Assembly (NCBI RefSeq): GCF_001625215.2
Contig: NC_030381.2
Location: forward strand, 47,056,689-47,120,688
DNA length: 64,000 nt
Source: Daucus carota subsp. sativus
Taxonomy: Eukaryota; Streptophyta; Magnoliopsida; Apiales; Apiaceae
Reading direction: 5' to 3'
Below the pieces are notes generated by a model, which worked only from the letters and a program-made list of their open reading frames with translations, did no database searches and was not told where the DNA came from. Of the stretch, positions 50,105 to 59,225 are shown piece by piece. A program made the translations under genes and the position numbers. Numbering within the stretch: position 1 is the stretch's first letter; the number at the start of each line of letters is the position of its first letter.

Positions 50105-50197
50105 GTATGCGAATTCTATATCTATCTCCTTTTGATTGTGTTTTGTTAGTCATATTTGTGTTTTGTATTTTTTGCTGTGTAGATGTTTATTTTAAGT

Positions 50198-50297
50198 CAT
50201 TAGAATCTTGTATGTGGTTGGTATCTTAAGTGTTTGATGTAATGTCTCATTAGAATCTTGTATGTGGTTGGTATCTTAAGTGTTTGATGTAATGTCT
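50198..50297. repeat. 50-bp tandem duplication in the NIP7 leader intron
   Basis: Two perfect or near-perfect adjacent copies (50198-50247, 50248-50297) start CATTAGAATCTTGTATGTGG and end GATGTAATGTCT. Non-coding. Confidence 0.9.
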
Positions 50298-50844
50298 GAA
50301 AGAGAGATCGTGTGTATTTTTCGGGAGAATTTTCTGAAAATAGAACTAAGATGTTATTCGGAAGTGGTGAGTTTTGTGTGGAAAGTTTTTGAAATTTAAT
50401 TGGGAATTAATTTGGTAGTCTCGGAGAAAGTGGTGAGATTAGGGATTTATACTCAATAGTCAATTCTAAGCAGAGGTGGAGAAACTGAGTGACGGGTCTG
50501 ATGGAATTGAACAATAGTGCTTAAGAGGTTAGAGATAAGTTCCAGAGAATGATTGAAGTAAGCAAGAGAGGTTTGTATTGAAAGTGGTTCCTCATTGCGT
50601 AGTACTTGGTTAAGATTGTTAATTTGTAGGATGTCTTCCTAGTAGCATATAATTCAACACATATATTTAATAAAATTGAACACAAATTCATCATGTATAA
50701 ATATAATTGACACAACATAATATTTATAGAGCTGGACTAGTAGTAACTAATACTCTACTCAAGTGAAACCCAAATGTAACATGTAATAACCATTCCATTT
50801 TCGGCACCCAAATTAGAAAATATACCAAAGGTTTCTTTTACCCC

Positions 50845-51045
50845 TCAACCCAGAGATTGGAATTTGCTGGCTACAAATGCAAAACAAAAACTTAAACTGA
50901 ACCACAGCATAAATGTCATTTATGTATTGCCAACACTAGGTGGGTTGAGGAGGGTCACTGAAATATTAATGCTAAGAATGGAGTTGTGGTGCTCTTTATG
51001 TTGGATATCTGTTTGGATTTTGGTGTTGCATTTTAAATGCAAATA
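50845..51045 (+). pseudogene. Partial NIP7 pseudogene within the NIP7 leader intron
   Basis: About 200 bp align by eye with 52553-52755 of the NIP7 coding exon in the same orientation. Shared pieces include AAATGCAAAACA, AATGTCATTTATGTAT, GGTGGGTTG, ATGGAGTTGTGGT and TTTTGGTGTTGCA-like. In protein terms it corresponds to LLAANAKHK through LGFGVAV, but frameshifts destroy reading. The rest of the gene is absent from this copy. It lies about 1.3 kb upstream of the intact exon. Confidence 0.8.
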
Positions 51046-51471
51046 AGATACTTTTGATCGCCTAGCTGAGGGTTTAAGTTCAAATCTCAAGGACATAGAC
51101 CAGATATTGGGTCAGGATTTCTGATAGTGTAGGTGTTCTTATTCAGTTTTTATAACTGAATAAAATTAGGGTGTATTTTGTGGGCCTAATATTGTACTGA
51201 ATGTTATGTTTAAAAGTTTTTAATATTTATATTAGAGATGAATATATGGATGTAAAAGTTTGGGTTTTTATTTTTTAATATGGTAAAAATATTAGAAGCG
51301 AATTGTTTTCTTGTGTACCAGAGTATGAAGAAAAACAATGAACAAGGTGACTTGACCGGAAATGATCCATAAGGTTTTATAGGCCTGTACTGAGAGTTAT
51401 GCTCCTTTTGTGAATAATTTCACCTACTCTGGATTAGTGTCCCTTTTGTGTTTTTTGTTGGACAGTGGTAT

Positions 51472-52048
51472 CAGGTATGCACTGCCATTGCAGTAAGTTT
51501 TGAATTTTGATTGGTGATCCAGGCAGGGTGGCAGTAGTAGTGAATGTATCAGCTGTCCTGCTTTCATCACAATAAACTTCCGATACGTGAGCTAGGGTGT
51601 AGTATTTTCATCTGTCTAAGACTTTAAGAGTGAAGAATTGGTTCTATAATGGATTAATGTGATGTCGTATTATTGTCTCATTTGTGTTCTGAATTTGGTT
51701 GTTTGGCCTCTACTGGGTTTGGTATTGTACAATAATTTATAGGATGCTTAATATTGATTATTGAGGCATTCCTTGTGCTTGAACTCGGTTAGCAACCATT
51801 ACTAATGCTAGCAATGGCTTCCTAGTTCAGCAATTCATTCTACTGTTTCCTGTAAATTGAGGTTTTCTTTTGTAGGCCAGGGGTGTGCACCGCCATTGCA
51901 GTTAGTTTGGGATTGGTGATCGAGGGAGGGTGACAGTAGTAAGAAATGTATCTATTGTCATAGAGGGTCATTTTAATAAGTTTCTTATATGTGAACTACT
52001 GTGTAGCTTATTGAGAATTATGAGGTTCTAGTATTTTTCATCTTTCTA
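51472..52048. repeat. Diverged duplicated segments in NIP7 leader intron
   Basis: 51472-51620 and 51880-52048 share ordered blocks such as GCACTGCCATTGCAGT/GCACCGCCATTGCAGT, GATTGGTGATC, GACAGTAGTA-like, GTGAACTA/GTGAGCTA and AGTATTTTCATCTGTCTAA/AGTATTTTTCATCTTTCTAA. With the partial NIP7 copy upstream this suggests duplication of a larger block including part of the coding exon, followed by decay. Confidence 0.7.
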
Positions 52049-52287
52049 AAAGGGGATATTCAGGTAGGATCTTAGCTTACTAACGTACTACATTGGAATA
52101 TGAAATAAACCTGCTTCCGTCTTTGTTGTTTCACTAGTTGTAAGTTGTAACTGGTTTCTTCTGACTTTTGTTGATGTGTAGTTATGATTTGAAAAATGTT
52201 GAATAATTATTCTATTATTTTCTTTTTGTCGAAAGATTCAATTTGATTGATCTCTATATGTTTTATGGCAGGATCTATAGGAGGAAG

Positions 52288-52851
52288 ATGAGGCCACTAG
52301 ATGAGAAAGAAACTACCCAAGTGTTTGAGAAGCTGTTCAATTTCACCGGAAATAATCTGAAGAACATTGTGGAAGCCCCTTCTCACGAAGGCCCTGAATC
52401 AAACCCCGGGCGATATTGCTTCCGCCTCAACAAGAACAGGGTATATTACGTTAGTGAGTCTCTTGTCAAGCGGGCCACCAACGTCAAGCGTGACAAACTC
52501 GTTTCTCTCGGTACCCAAATTGGAAAATTCACCAAAGGAGGAGCGTTTCATCTGACAATCCAGAGCTTGAATTTGTTAGCTGCAAATGCAAAACACAAAG
52601 TTTGGTTGAAACCCACGGCAGAAATGTCATTTATGTATGGCAACCATGTTTTGAAAGGTGGGTTGGGGAGGATTACTGAAAATATCAATACCAATGATGG
52701 AGTTGTGGTCTTCTCTATGTCGGATATGCCATTAGGTTTTGGCGTTGCAGTCAAGTCCACTCAGGACTGTAGAAAAATGGATCCGAATGGGATTGTTGTA
52801 ATTCACCGAGCTGATATTGGGGAATATCTGAGGATGGAGGACGAGCTTTGA
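52288..52851 (+). CDS. NIP7: NIP7 homolog, 60S ribosome subunit biogenesis protein
   Basis: Nucleolar factor needed for pre-rRNA processing and 60S subunit assembly. Single coding exon of 187 residues, [19 protein letters not shown] to [10 protein letters not shown], full length compared with eukaryotic NIP7. The N-terminal domain has [19 protein letters not shown]. The C-terminal PUA domain (about residues 95-175) contains [45 protein letters not shown] and [13 protein letters not shown]. The frame is open upstream to 52243, but an acceptor (TTTATGGCAG, ending 52271) and family alignment favour the Met at 52288. Expression probably starts at the telo-box promoter about 2.2 kb upstream. No defects seen. 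Confidence 0.96.
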   Translation: MRPLDEKETTQVFEKLFNFTGNNLKNIVEAPSHEGPESNPGRYCFRLNKNRVYYVSESLVKRATNVKRDKLVSLGTQIGKFTKGGAFHLTIQSLNLLAANAKHKVWLKPTAEMSFMYGNHVLKGGLGRITENINTNDGVVVFSMSDMPLGFGVAVKSTQDCRKMDPNGIVVIHRADIGEYLRMEDEL

Positions 52852-53973
52852 AGTGTTTCAAATATCAAGGATCAAAGGTTTTCCAGGATTCCTATTTAGT
52901 TTAAGTTTGGAAGTTGTATAACATGTTGCAGTTTTAATAACTGAAAATTCTAAATTCTGTGTGAAGCATTTTCTTTTACGTAGTATTTACAATTTTGATA
53001 TAAATGCTTAAGATCTTGTTGAATCCAGTGAATGTTGTAGAGTAGAAAACTTTGCTTACATACACCATGAGAAAAATTATCGTAACAGGTTTACGTTGAG
53101 ACAGACCAGGTTTACCTGGGGACACACCGTGAAGGAAAAACTCAGTGTGCTTAGTGTGAGCTTACTTGCCTGTGTTTAAAAGCATCTACAATGCGTGGCC
53201 TGTCGGACTATGTAAGCTGGCCTGACCATGTTTTTCTTCTTATATTGCATTGGAGAGACTTCATTTATAGTGGGTGTGGAGTGACTGTGGACAGCTTGGT
53301 AGCCTCGGGCATTTTTCTTTTTATTTATTTTTATTTTTTAATAATGTGCGCTCTAGACTTTGTGTGACTTGGCAGTGCATACAGTGCATATCTATCATCG
53401 CACTGTTTAGTTAGTAATATGCCAAAAAATTGGGAAATGGACCTTCACTGTTGTGGATGCTTAACTGATGCGACTGAAAGTCTGAAATACACAGATAAGG
53501 CAAGTGTGCTTTACTCTTTTTTTCACACTGGCCGTATATTTCAGTGTAAATAACACTCAACGCCCATACTAGTCCTATTCGAGCTTTCTGAGAAACTGGC
53601 GAAAAACAACATATTATCAACAGAGAGATTACATATTATCAACAGAGAGATTTGCATAATATTCTCAGCAGATCGAGTTGGTCTTCATCTGGGCTTTTCA
53701 CAAGTAAGTCTTTGTTTCATATTTTACTTCATAGTTTGCTTGTTTCTTGCACTTGAAATTTCAAGTTCTTGTTTCCTGGCATGTTTTAAAAGTTCAGCAA
53801 ATTAAAAGAACTACATAAGGACAACTACCAGTCTACCACTGAAGATAGTAACTTTAAATCATCTTAGCCTCATTTTTCTAACTGGTGAAAGCTGAGAGAG
53901 TATAACTGATCCCTTCTTTACGCTTAGGGACCAAGTGTAACTAATTTTTTTTATTTTTTTAATATTTTTAACA

Positions 53974-54490
53974 GTGTCGGGCTGTAATGTGGATCTTGAA
54001 ATGAAGAAGCAGCTACTTACAAGAAAGATTGTTGCGAAACTTAGTGGGGAACATTCTGCAGTTGCTTATGCCAGTGTCAAGGCATTGGTTGATAAGGCAG
54101 TTGTGTTGGCCCCTCGTGGAGCTGAGAATCATGTACCAATTACTGAGATTCCTGTGTGCCGTAATAGAAACTTTGGTGACATGACCAGGGAAGCCCGTGT
54201 GTCGAAGAGGCTCAAGGCAACAACCAAGGATCACTTGGAGATTCCCAAGCATGCTGAGTTGCATGCGCGGGAAGAATGGTATGACAAGGGCTCTAAGGAT
54301 GGTCTCATGCCGGGTCGCTAGCTGACTTGTTGTAGGGAGATCTTGATCCTCTAGCTAAAGTCCCTGTCACTTGTAGTGGCGAAGAAAAGGCGATGGAATT
54401 TGATCCCGGGACCTTGTTTCACCATATGTATTCTGGCAAACTTGATGTCTTTGATAGGCCTTGTGCCGGGACTAAGTTGCGTCGCCTCTT
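53974..54490 (+). pseudogene. Unidentified coding-like segment, probably frameshifted
   Basis: An acceptor (TTTTTAACAG, ending 53974) precedes an open frame to 54321. It reads about 110 residues, including LEMKKQLLTRKIVAKLSGEH, VAYASVKALVDKAVVLAPRG and VCRNRNFGDMTREARVSKR. After the stop, a neighbouring frame continues with LADLL, stop, then GDLDPLAKVPVTCSGEEKAM, EFDPGTLFHHMYSGKLDVF and TKLRRLF to about 54490. This suggests one frameshift and one nonsense change in a longer coding sequence. I do not recognise the family. A real short gene ending at 54321 is the alternative. Confidence 0.4.
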
Positions 54491-55131
54491 TTATTTCCTT
54501 TCAGTTTCCTGTTCCGATGTTATATATTAAGTCATGTTTATAGATCATTTTTATCTGGGTCCTGATCTGGTACAAATATAAAATATTTACCGACTCAACT
54601 CTTAATCTATAAATGATCCGTAAACCCCTGGATCCGCTATAAAATCAAAAGAAAAGGTAGAAATTTAAAAAAATTCCGCACTTTCCTGGTGCGGCTATAC
54701 ACGAGCAGCACAAGGAAATCGCAGTTCACCCCCTCTCCTTGGCAACAGTCATCCAATGGCTTCTGTCTTGATTTCAGTACAATTATTTGCGTTTTTTTTA
54801 GACGGTCACAAACTGACAATTGAAAAAGTTGTATGTTATTTTAAAAAAACGGGCATTTTACATTGGAGGGACCCATGTTTAAATAAAACATTGGAGGATC
54901 CTATATATTATTATGTCCATATTAGCTCAACGTCGACACTATTTTCGTGAAGTCATAAAACGGACAAAGCACGCCTATTTAACCACATTACAGTAATCAC
55001 ATTGTCATACTTCATGAGAATACTACTCATTTCACTCACACCAAGAGCACCTAATAATTTTATATATCGTGCATAAAACTAGCCCAACAACGAGAAAATC
55101 AGTGGGGAAAAAAAAAACCATAGATCCAACA

Positions 55132-55625
55132 ATGGCAGCAAAAGCGATAAAGATAGCGACGACATTGTTACTGATAATAATGGTGGTGCAATTTGAATTT
55201 GCAGCAACATCTGATCACCAAATTTCTCAACACTGTGAATACGTTTGTAACGAGCAACGCGGAGACAGCAAAGGAGGACTTGACCTTGATTGCTACTTTC
55301 CATGTGCTGAACAATGTGGCTATTATGACACCACCTTTGCCTTCACCTTGGGTACCTCCTCGTCTCTGTAGTTCGTAAATATGTATTCCCTCCGTTCCTC
55401 GGTTTTTATTAGTTTTTTAAGGTGTATATAATATATAGTTACATAATTTATTTTTTAAATTTTCCTTTTTAATACTCAGTATTTTTATTTTTTTTTTTTG
55501 AAAAAAATACTCAGTATTATTTGAATTCATAGACTTCATGAAATAATTTAAGAAAAATGATTGTTGCACTTGCAGGTTCTCGTAAACTTGGAAAAGGGTC
55601 TTATGAGGGGGTTCAGAGTCATTAG
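55132..55625 (+). CDS. Small secreted cysteine-rich protein
   Basis: The first in-frame ATG in good context (AACAATGGC) at 55132 opens a signal peptide, MAAKAIKIATTLLLIIMVV followed by QFEFAATS. The short mature region has five cysteines: HCEYVC, then DCYFPCAEQC. Two gene models fit: unspliced, stopping at 55371 (79 residues), or spliced with donor G/GTACCT after 55351 and acceptor TGCAG ending 55575. The spliced model gives 89 residues with the tail SRKLGKGSYEGVQSH and a stop at 55623-55625. I prefer the spliced form because both sites are good and the frame is kept. The fold resembles thionin-like or defence-type secreted peptides only in general layout; no function assigned. Confidence 0.6.
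55471..55518. mobile_element. Micro-insertion with 13-bp perfect flanking repeats
   Basis: AATACTCAGTATT occurs at 55471-55483 and 55506-55518. Between are 22 bases, a long T-run ending TTTGAAAAA. It lies in the presumed intron of the Cys-rich gene. It has no TGTC/CTGAC word, so it may belong to a different source. Confidence 0.5.
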
Positions 55626-55800
55626 CTTAAAATGAGGCATTCAAAACAGCCTGATCTGTCTTCTAGCCGAACCAAATACTGTACTTCTGTTCTGATCAGC
55701 TTTGTATCTGTTTGTTAATTAACAAATGTTATGTGTTTAGATTATTATTTATGATTTAGCTGAATCAAAGAAAAGCTTTGTTATCAATTTTATCATTTAT

Positions 55801-55848
55801 AAACAAAAGCTTATCCCTGACAAAAAAAAAACAAAACAAAAGCTTATC
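55801..55848. mobile_element. Micro-insertion with 15-bp perfect flanking repeats
   Basis: AAACAAAAGCTTATC occurs at 55801-55815 and 55834-55848. The 18 bases between are CCTGACAAAAAAAAAACA. Cleanest example of the CCTGAC-A(n) type. Confidence 0.75.
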
Positions 55849-55874
55849 ATTTTAATTTTGGTTCACAGTTAAGA

Positions 55875-55931
55875 TCTTGATGAATGTTTTTTTCTTTATT
55901 TTTTGAGAAAATCTTGTCTCGATGAATGTTT
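55875..55931. mobile_element. Micro-insertion with 15-bp near-perfect flanking repeats
   Basis: TCTTGATGAATGTTT (55875-55889) and TCTCGATGAATGTTT (55917-55931) flank 27 T-rich bases that include TTTTTTGAGAAAATC. It lies only 26 bp from the preceding micro-insertion. Confidence 0.5.
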
Positions 55932-56312
55932 AATTTGCTGATAACTAACTCATTAAAGTAATCTGTTTCTATTATAACGAGAGGGAAAGAAAATCCGGTT
56001 CACGTTTAGGCTCCTCGTCTTATCTTTTAATCTTCCTCATTTACCTGGATTTTAAGCATGCGTGTAAAATAATTTCTCATTTTAAACTGAAAATATATAA
56101 TAAATTATTAATTAATTAGGATGGTAGGATACACTTTTTAATCTAACCTATTTTATTTTTATGATTTTCTAATAAAAATCAATTTTAACACTAAAATAAA
56201 TTATTTATCAAATTTATATATTATACTTTTAATAATTCATAAATATCAATAATATAAAATGACTCGTCCAACCAATTTAAGCAAGCATTTATCAAATCAA
56301 ATCACCCCATTT

Positions 56313-56973
56313 TTTTGAAACAAAGGTGTTAATCTAATAATAAAAGGCCATACGGTATCTACACCAATGATCGAGTCGAACAAACAGTAAATTGCAATCG
56401 CCTGATCTCACAATGAGACAGTTAAACGATATTTTCATCATGCTCCGATAGAGCTATCGTTTGAGCTATCGACCAGAACTGCGATTCCATACAAGCTTTC
56501 ATACCAAATCAAACCCCGCTTACAATTAAGAAGCGAAAAACAAAGCTCTCACCAGGGAGAGAAAACAACCTTAGATGAAACCACAAAAACAAGAGAAATC
56601 CGACTGGAGGAGAAAGACAGCGAAATTGCCGATGGTTTTAGATCTAAGAATCCCTCGAGAATAGATCTGGAGTAGAACCACAAAAACAAGAAAAATCGAA
56701 CTGTAACTCACCCGCTTGGAAGAGAGACAACGAAATCTCCGATGGCTTTGGATCTAACTTTCCCGAGAAGAAGTATTATTCAAAAACTACGAATAAAACA
56801 AAGTAGTTAACTGATTCGGGGCTTTCCACCGGTGAAACCGATGGAAGCCTCAGGCGGTTACGACAAGAGAGAAGCTAGAGAGAATTAGGGTTTTTTTTGG
56901 AAAAGAGAGATACCAAACAGATCTTATATGTTGTCGTTTAATTCTGTTTCACTTCGTGATATAAATCACAATA
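56313..56973 (-). mobile_element. Retroposon (661 bp), minus orientation, with 14-bp TSD
   Basis: AAATCACCCCATTT occurs at 56299-56312 and 56974-56987, perfectly. The T-run at the low end (a short poly(A) on the minus strand, after CACCTTTGTTTC) gives the orientation. The interior is less AT-rich, with two related blocks around AACCACAAAAACAAG about 117 bp apart. The minus-strand 5' part (AACCCTAATTCTCTCTAGC, CCATCGGTTTCACCGGTGG) looks like a transcript leader. It could be a 5'-truncated LINE or a retrocopy of a non-coding or UTR transcript. No long ORF. Confidence 0.75.
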
Positions 56974-57128
56974 AAATCACCCCATTTCTACTGTACTTGT
57001 TTCAATTACCGTTTACAGCTCCATTCTTTTCCCTCAACATGTCCCTGCATTTTAACAGTCCACTTTCATTACATACAACTATACAAGGTAACATGTACTC
57101 ATGAAACCTCCTCCAAGAACTCTTCCTC

Positions 57129-59225
57129 ATGGTACCATTTCTGATCACCCTTCACAAATACAACACAACTTTTAGACACAAACTCATCAAACCCCTCATT
57201 TTCCTCAACACAAAACATGAACATTTTCACACAACAACCTCTTCGTCGACATCATTGTCATTATCATCACCACCACCATCTGTTAAAACAGTGTGTTCAC
57301 TAGTTTGTCAATCTTATTATCAGAATCAAACCCATTTCAAATCAACACCTCCTAAGCTCAATCTCTTGCTAGACTCCAACTCACTGTCTCTAGAACAAGC
57401 TATTACTATTGTTGCTTCTCTGTCTGATGAGGCTGGCTCTATGGTGGCATTGAGTTTCTTTTATTGGGCTATTGGGTTTGAGAAATTTAGGTACTTTTTG
57501 AGATTTTATATTGTTTTGGCTTCTTCTTTGATTGAGAATGATAATTTGGAGAGAGCGGATGAGGTTATGAGGTGTTTGGTTAAGAATTTTGCTGAGATTG
57601 GGAGGTTTAAAGAGGCTGTTGGGATGGTTATTGAGATGGGGAATCAAGGTTTGGTTTTGAATACTTGGGGGTTGAATTTTGTTCTTGGGGTTGCTGTTGA
57701 GATGGGATTGATTGATCTTGCTGAGAAGGTGTTTGATGAAATGTGTCAGAGAGGGGTTTTTCCGAATGCGGGTAGTTTTAAATTGATGGTTGTTGGGTAT
57801 TGTAGGATTGGTGGGGTTAGGGAAGTGGATAGATGGTTGTGTGGGATGTTGGAGAGAGGGTTTCTTGTTGATAATGCGACGTGTACGTTGGTCGTTAGGT
57901 TGTTCTGTGACAAGGGTTTAGTGAGTAGAGGGTTGTGGTTTTTTAATAGGATGGTTGATTTGGGTTTGACTCCGAATGTGATTAATTATACTTGTTTGAT
58001 TAATGGGTTGTGTAAAAGAGGGAGTATTAAGCAAGGTTTTGAATTGTTGGAAGAGATGGTGAGGAAAGGATTGAAGCCGAATGTTTATACGCATACTGTG
58101 ATGATTGATGGTTTATGTAAAAAAGGATGGGTTGATAAGGCTTTCAGGCTCTTTCTAAAACTTGTTAGGAGTGATAATTATAAACCTAATGTGCTTACGT
58201 ACACTGCGATGATCAATGGATATTGCAAAGAAGAGAAGATGAATCGAGCGGATATGCTGCTTAGTAAAATGCTTGAACAGGGATTAGTTCCTAATGTTAA
58301 TACTTATACTACTCTCATAGATGGGCACTGTAAAGTAGGGAACTTTGATCGTGCATATGAGTTGATGGATACGATGGCCGAAGATGGACTGGCTCTTAAT
58401 ATATGTACTTACAACGCATTATTTGATGGTTTGTGTAAGAAAGGAAGGATTCAAGAGGCATATGAATTGCTGGAGAGCTGCTTAAGATGCGGTCTGCATG
58501 CTGATAGATATACATATACCATTTTCATATCATATAGCTGCAACTGTGAAGATACTATGCTAGCTTTGGTGTTCTTCAATAAGATGTTAAAGGATGGCAT
58601 TTCTCCTGATATACATATATATACTACATTAATTGCTGCATTCTGTCGGCAAAAAAGAATGGAAGAAAGCAAGAGGCTTTTTGATGACTCCCTTAAACTT
58701 GGGTTGATTCCAACCAGTAAAACATATACTTCCATGATATGTGGATACTCTAGAGATAAAAAGGCAGACATAGCTATGAATTACTTCCAGAGGATGAGTG
58801 AACATGGTTGTACACCTGATAGTATCACTTATTGCGCTCTGATAAGTGGGCTTTGTAAGGAGTCAAAATTGGATGCTGCTCGTGTACTGTATGATGCTAT
58901 GACAGATAAAGGAATTTCACCCTGTGAAGTCACTCGACTGACATTAGCGTATGAATATTGCAAAATTGATGAATCGTCAACAGCTATGATAATTCTTGAG
59001 AAACTCGACAAAAAGTTGTGGATCCGCACTGTTAACACCTTGATCAGAAAGCTCTGTAATGACCAGAAAGTAGACATTTCAGCAGTGTTTTTCCATAAAT
59101 TAATTGATAAAGACCATAACATTGATAGAGTAAGTCTTGCAGCTTTCATGACTGCATGTTATGAAAGCAACAGATATGAACTTGTTTCTGATGTATCAGA
59201 AAGGATATTAAAAAAGTCAAGTTAG
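57129..59225 (+). CDS. P-class pentatricopeptide repeat protein, At4g19890-like
   Basis: Intronless 698-residue organellar RNA-binding protein. The N-terminus ([19 protein letters not shown], then a Ser/Thr-rich stretch) resembles a mitochondrial or plastid transit peptide. From about residue 170 to 640 it is a run of 35-residue PPR motifs with typical ends such as [60 protein letters not shown] and [20 protein letters not shown]. No E or DYW extension follows, so it is P-class and probably works in RNA stability, splicing or translation rather than editing. It resembles Arabidopsis At4g19890. The start is the first Met of the frame; a Met at 57219 is in frame downstream. No disruption. Confidence 0.93.
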   Translation: MVPFLITLHKYNTTFRHKLIKPLIFLNTKHEHFHTTTSSSTSLSLSSPPPSVKTVCSLVCQSYYQNQTHFKSTPPKLNLLLDSNSLSLEQAITIVASLSDEAGSMVALSFFYWAIGFEKFRYFLRFYIVLASSLIENDNLERADEVMRCLVKNFAEIGRFKEAVGMVIEMGNQGLVLNTWGLNFVLGVAVEMGLIDLAEKVFDEMCQRGVFPNAGSFKLMVVGYCRIGGVREVDRWLCGMLERGFLVDNATCTLVVRLFCDKGLVSRGLWFFNRMVDLGLTPNVINYTCLINGLCKRGSIKQGFELLEEMVRKGLKPNVYTHTVMIDGLCKKGWVDKAFRLFLKLVRSDNYKPNVLTYTAMINGYCKEEKMNRADMLLSKMLEQGLVPNVNTYTTLIDGHCKVGNFDRAYELMDTMAEDGLALNICTYNALFDGLCKKGRIQEAYELLESCLRCGLHADRYTYTIFISYSCNCEDTMLALVFFNKMLKDGISPDIHIYTTLIAAFCRQKRMEESKRLFDDSLKLGLIPTSKTYTSMICGYSRDKKADIAMNYFQRMSEHGCTPDSITYCALISGLCKESKLDAARVLYDAMTDKGISPCEVTRLTLAYEYCKIDESSTAMIILEKLDKKLWIRTVNTLIRKLCNDQKVDISAVFFHKLIDKDHNIDRVSLAAFMTACYESNRYELVSDVSERILKKSS

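Noticed and set aside
53100..53360. Possible MITE remnant (AGCATCTACAATGCGTGG and TTGCATTGGAGAGACTT)
   Set aside because: Words resemble MITE ends, but I could not define two matching termini or a target duplication.
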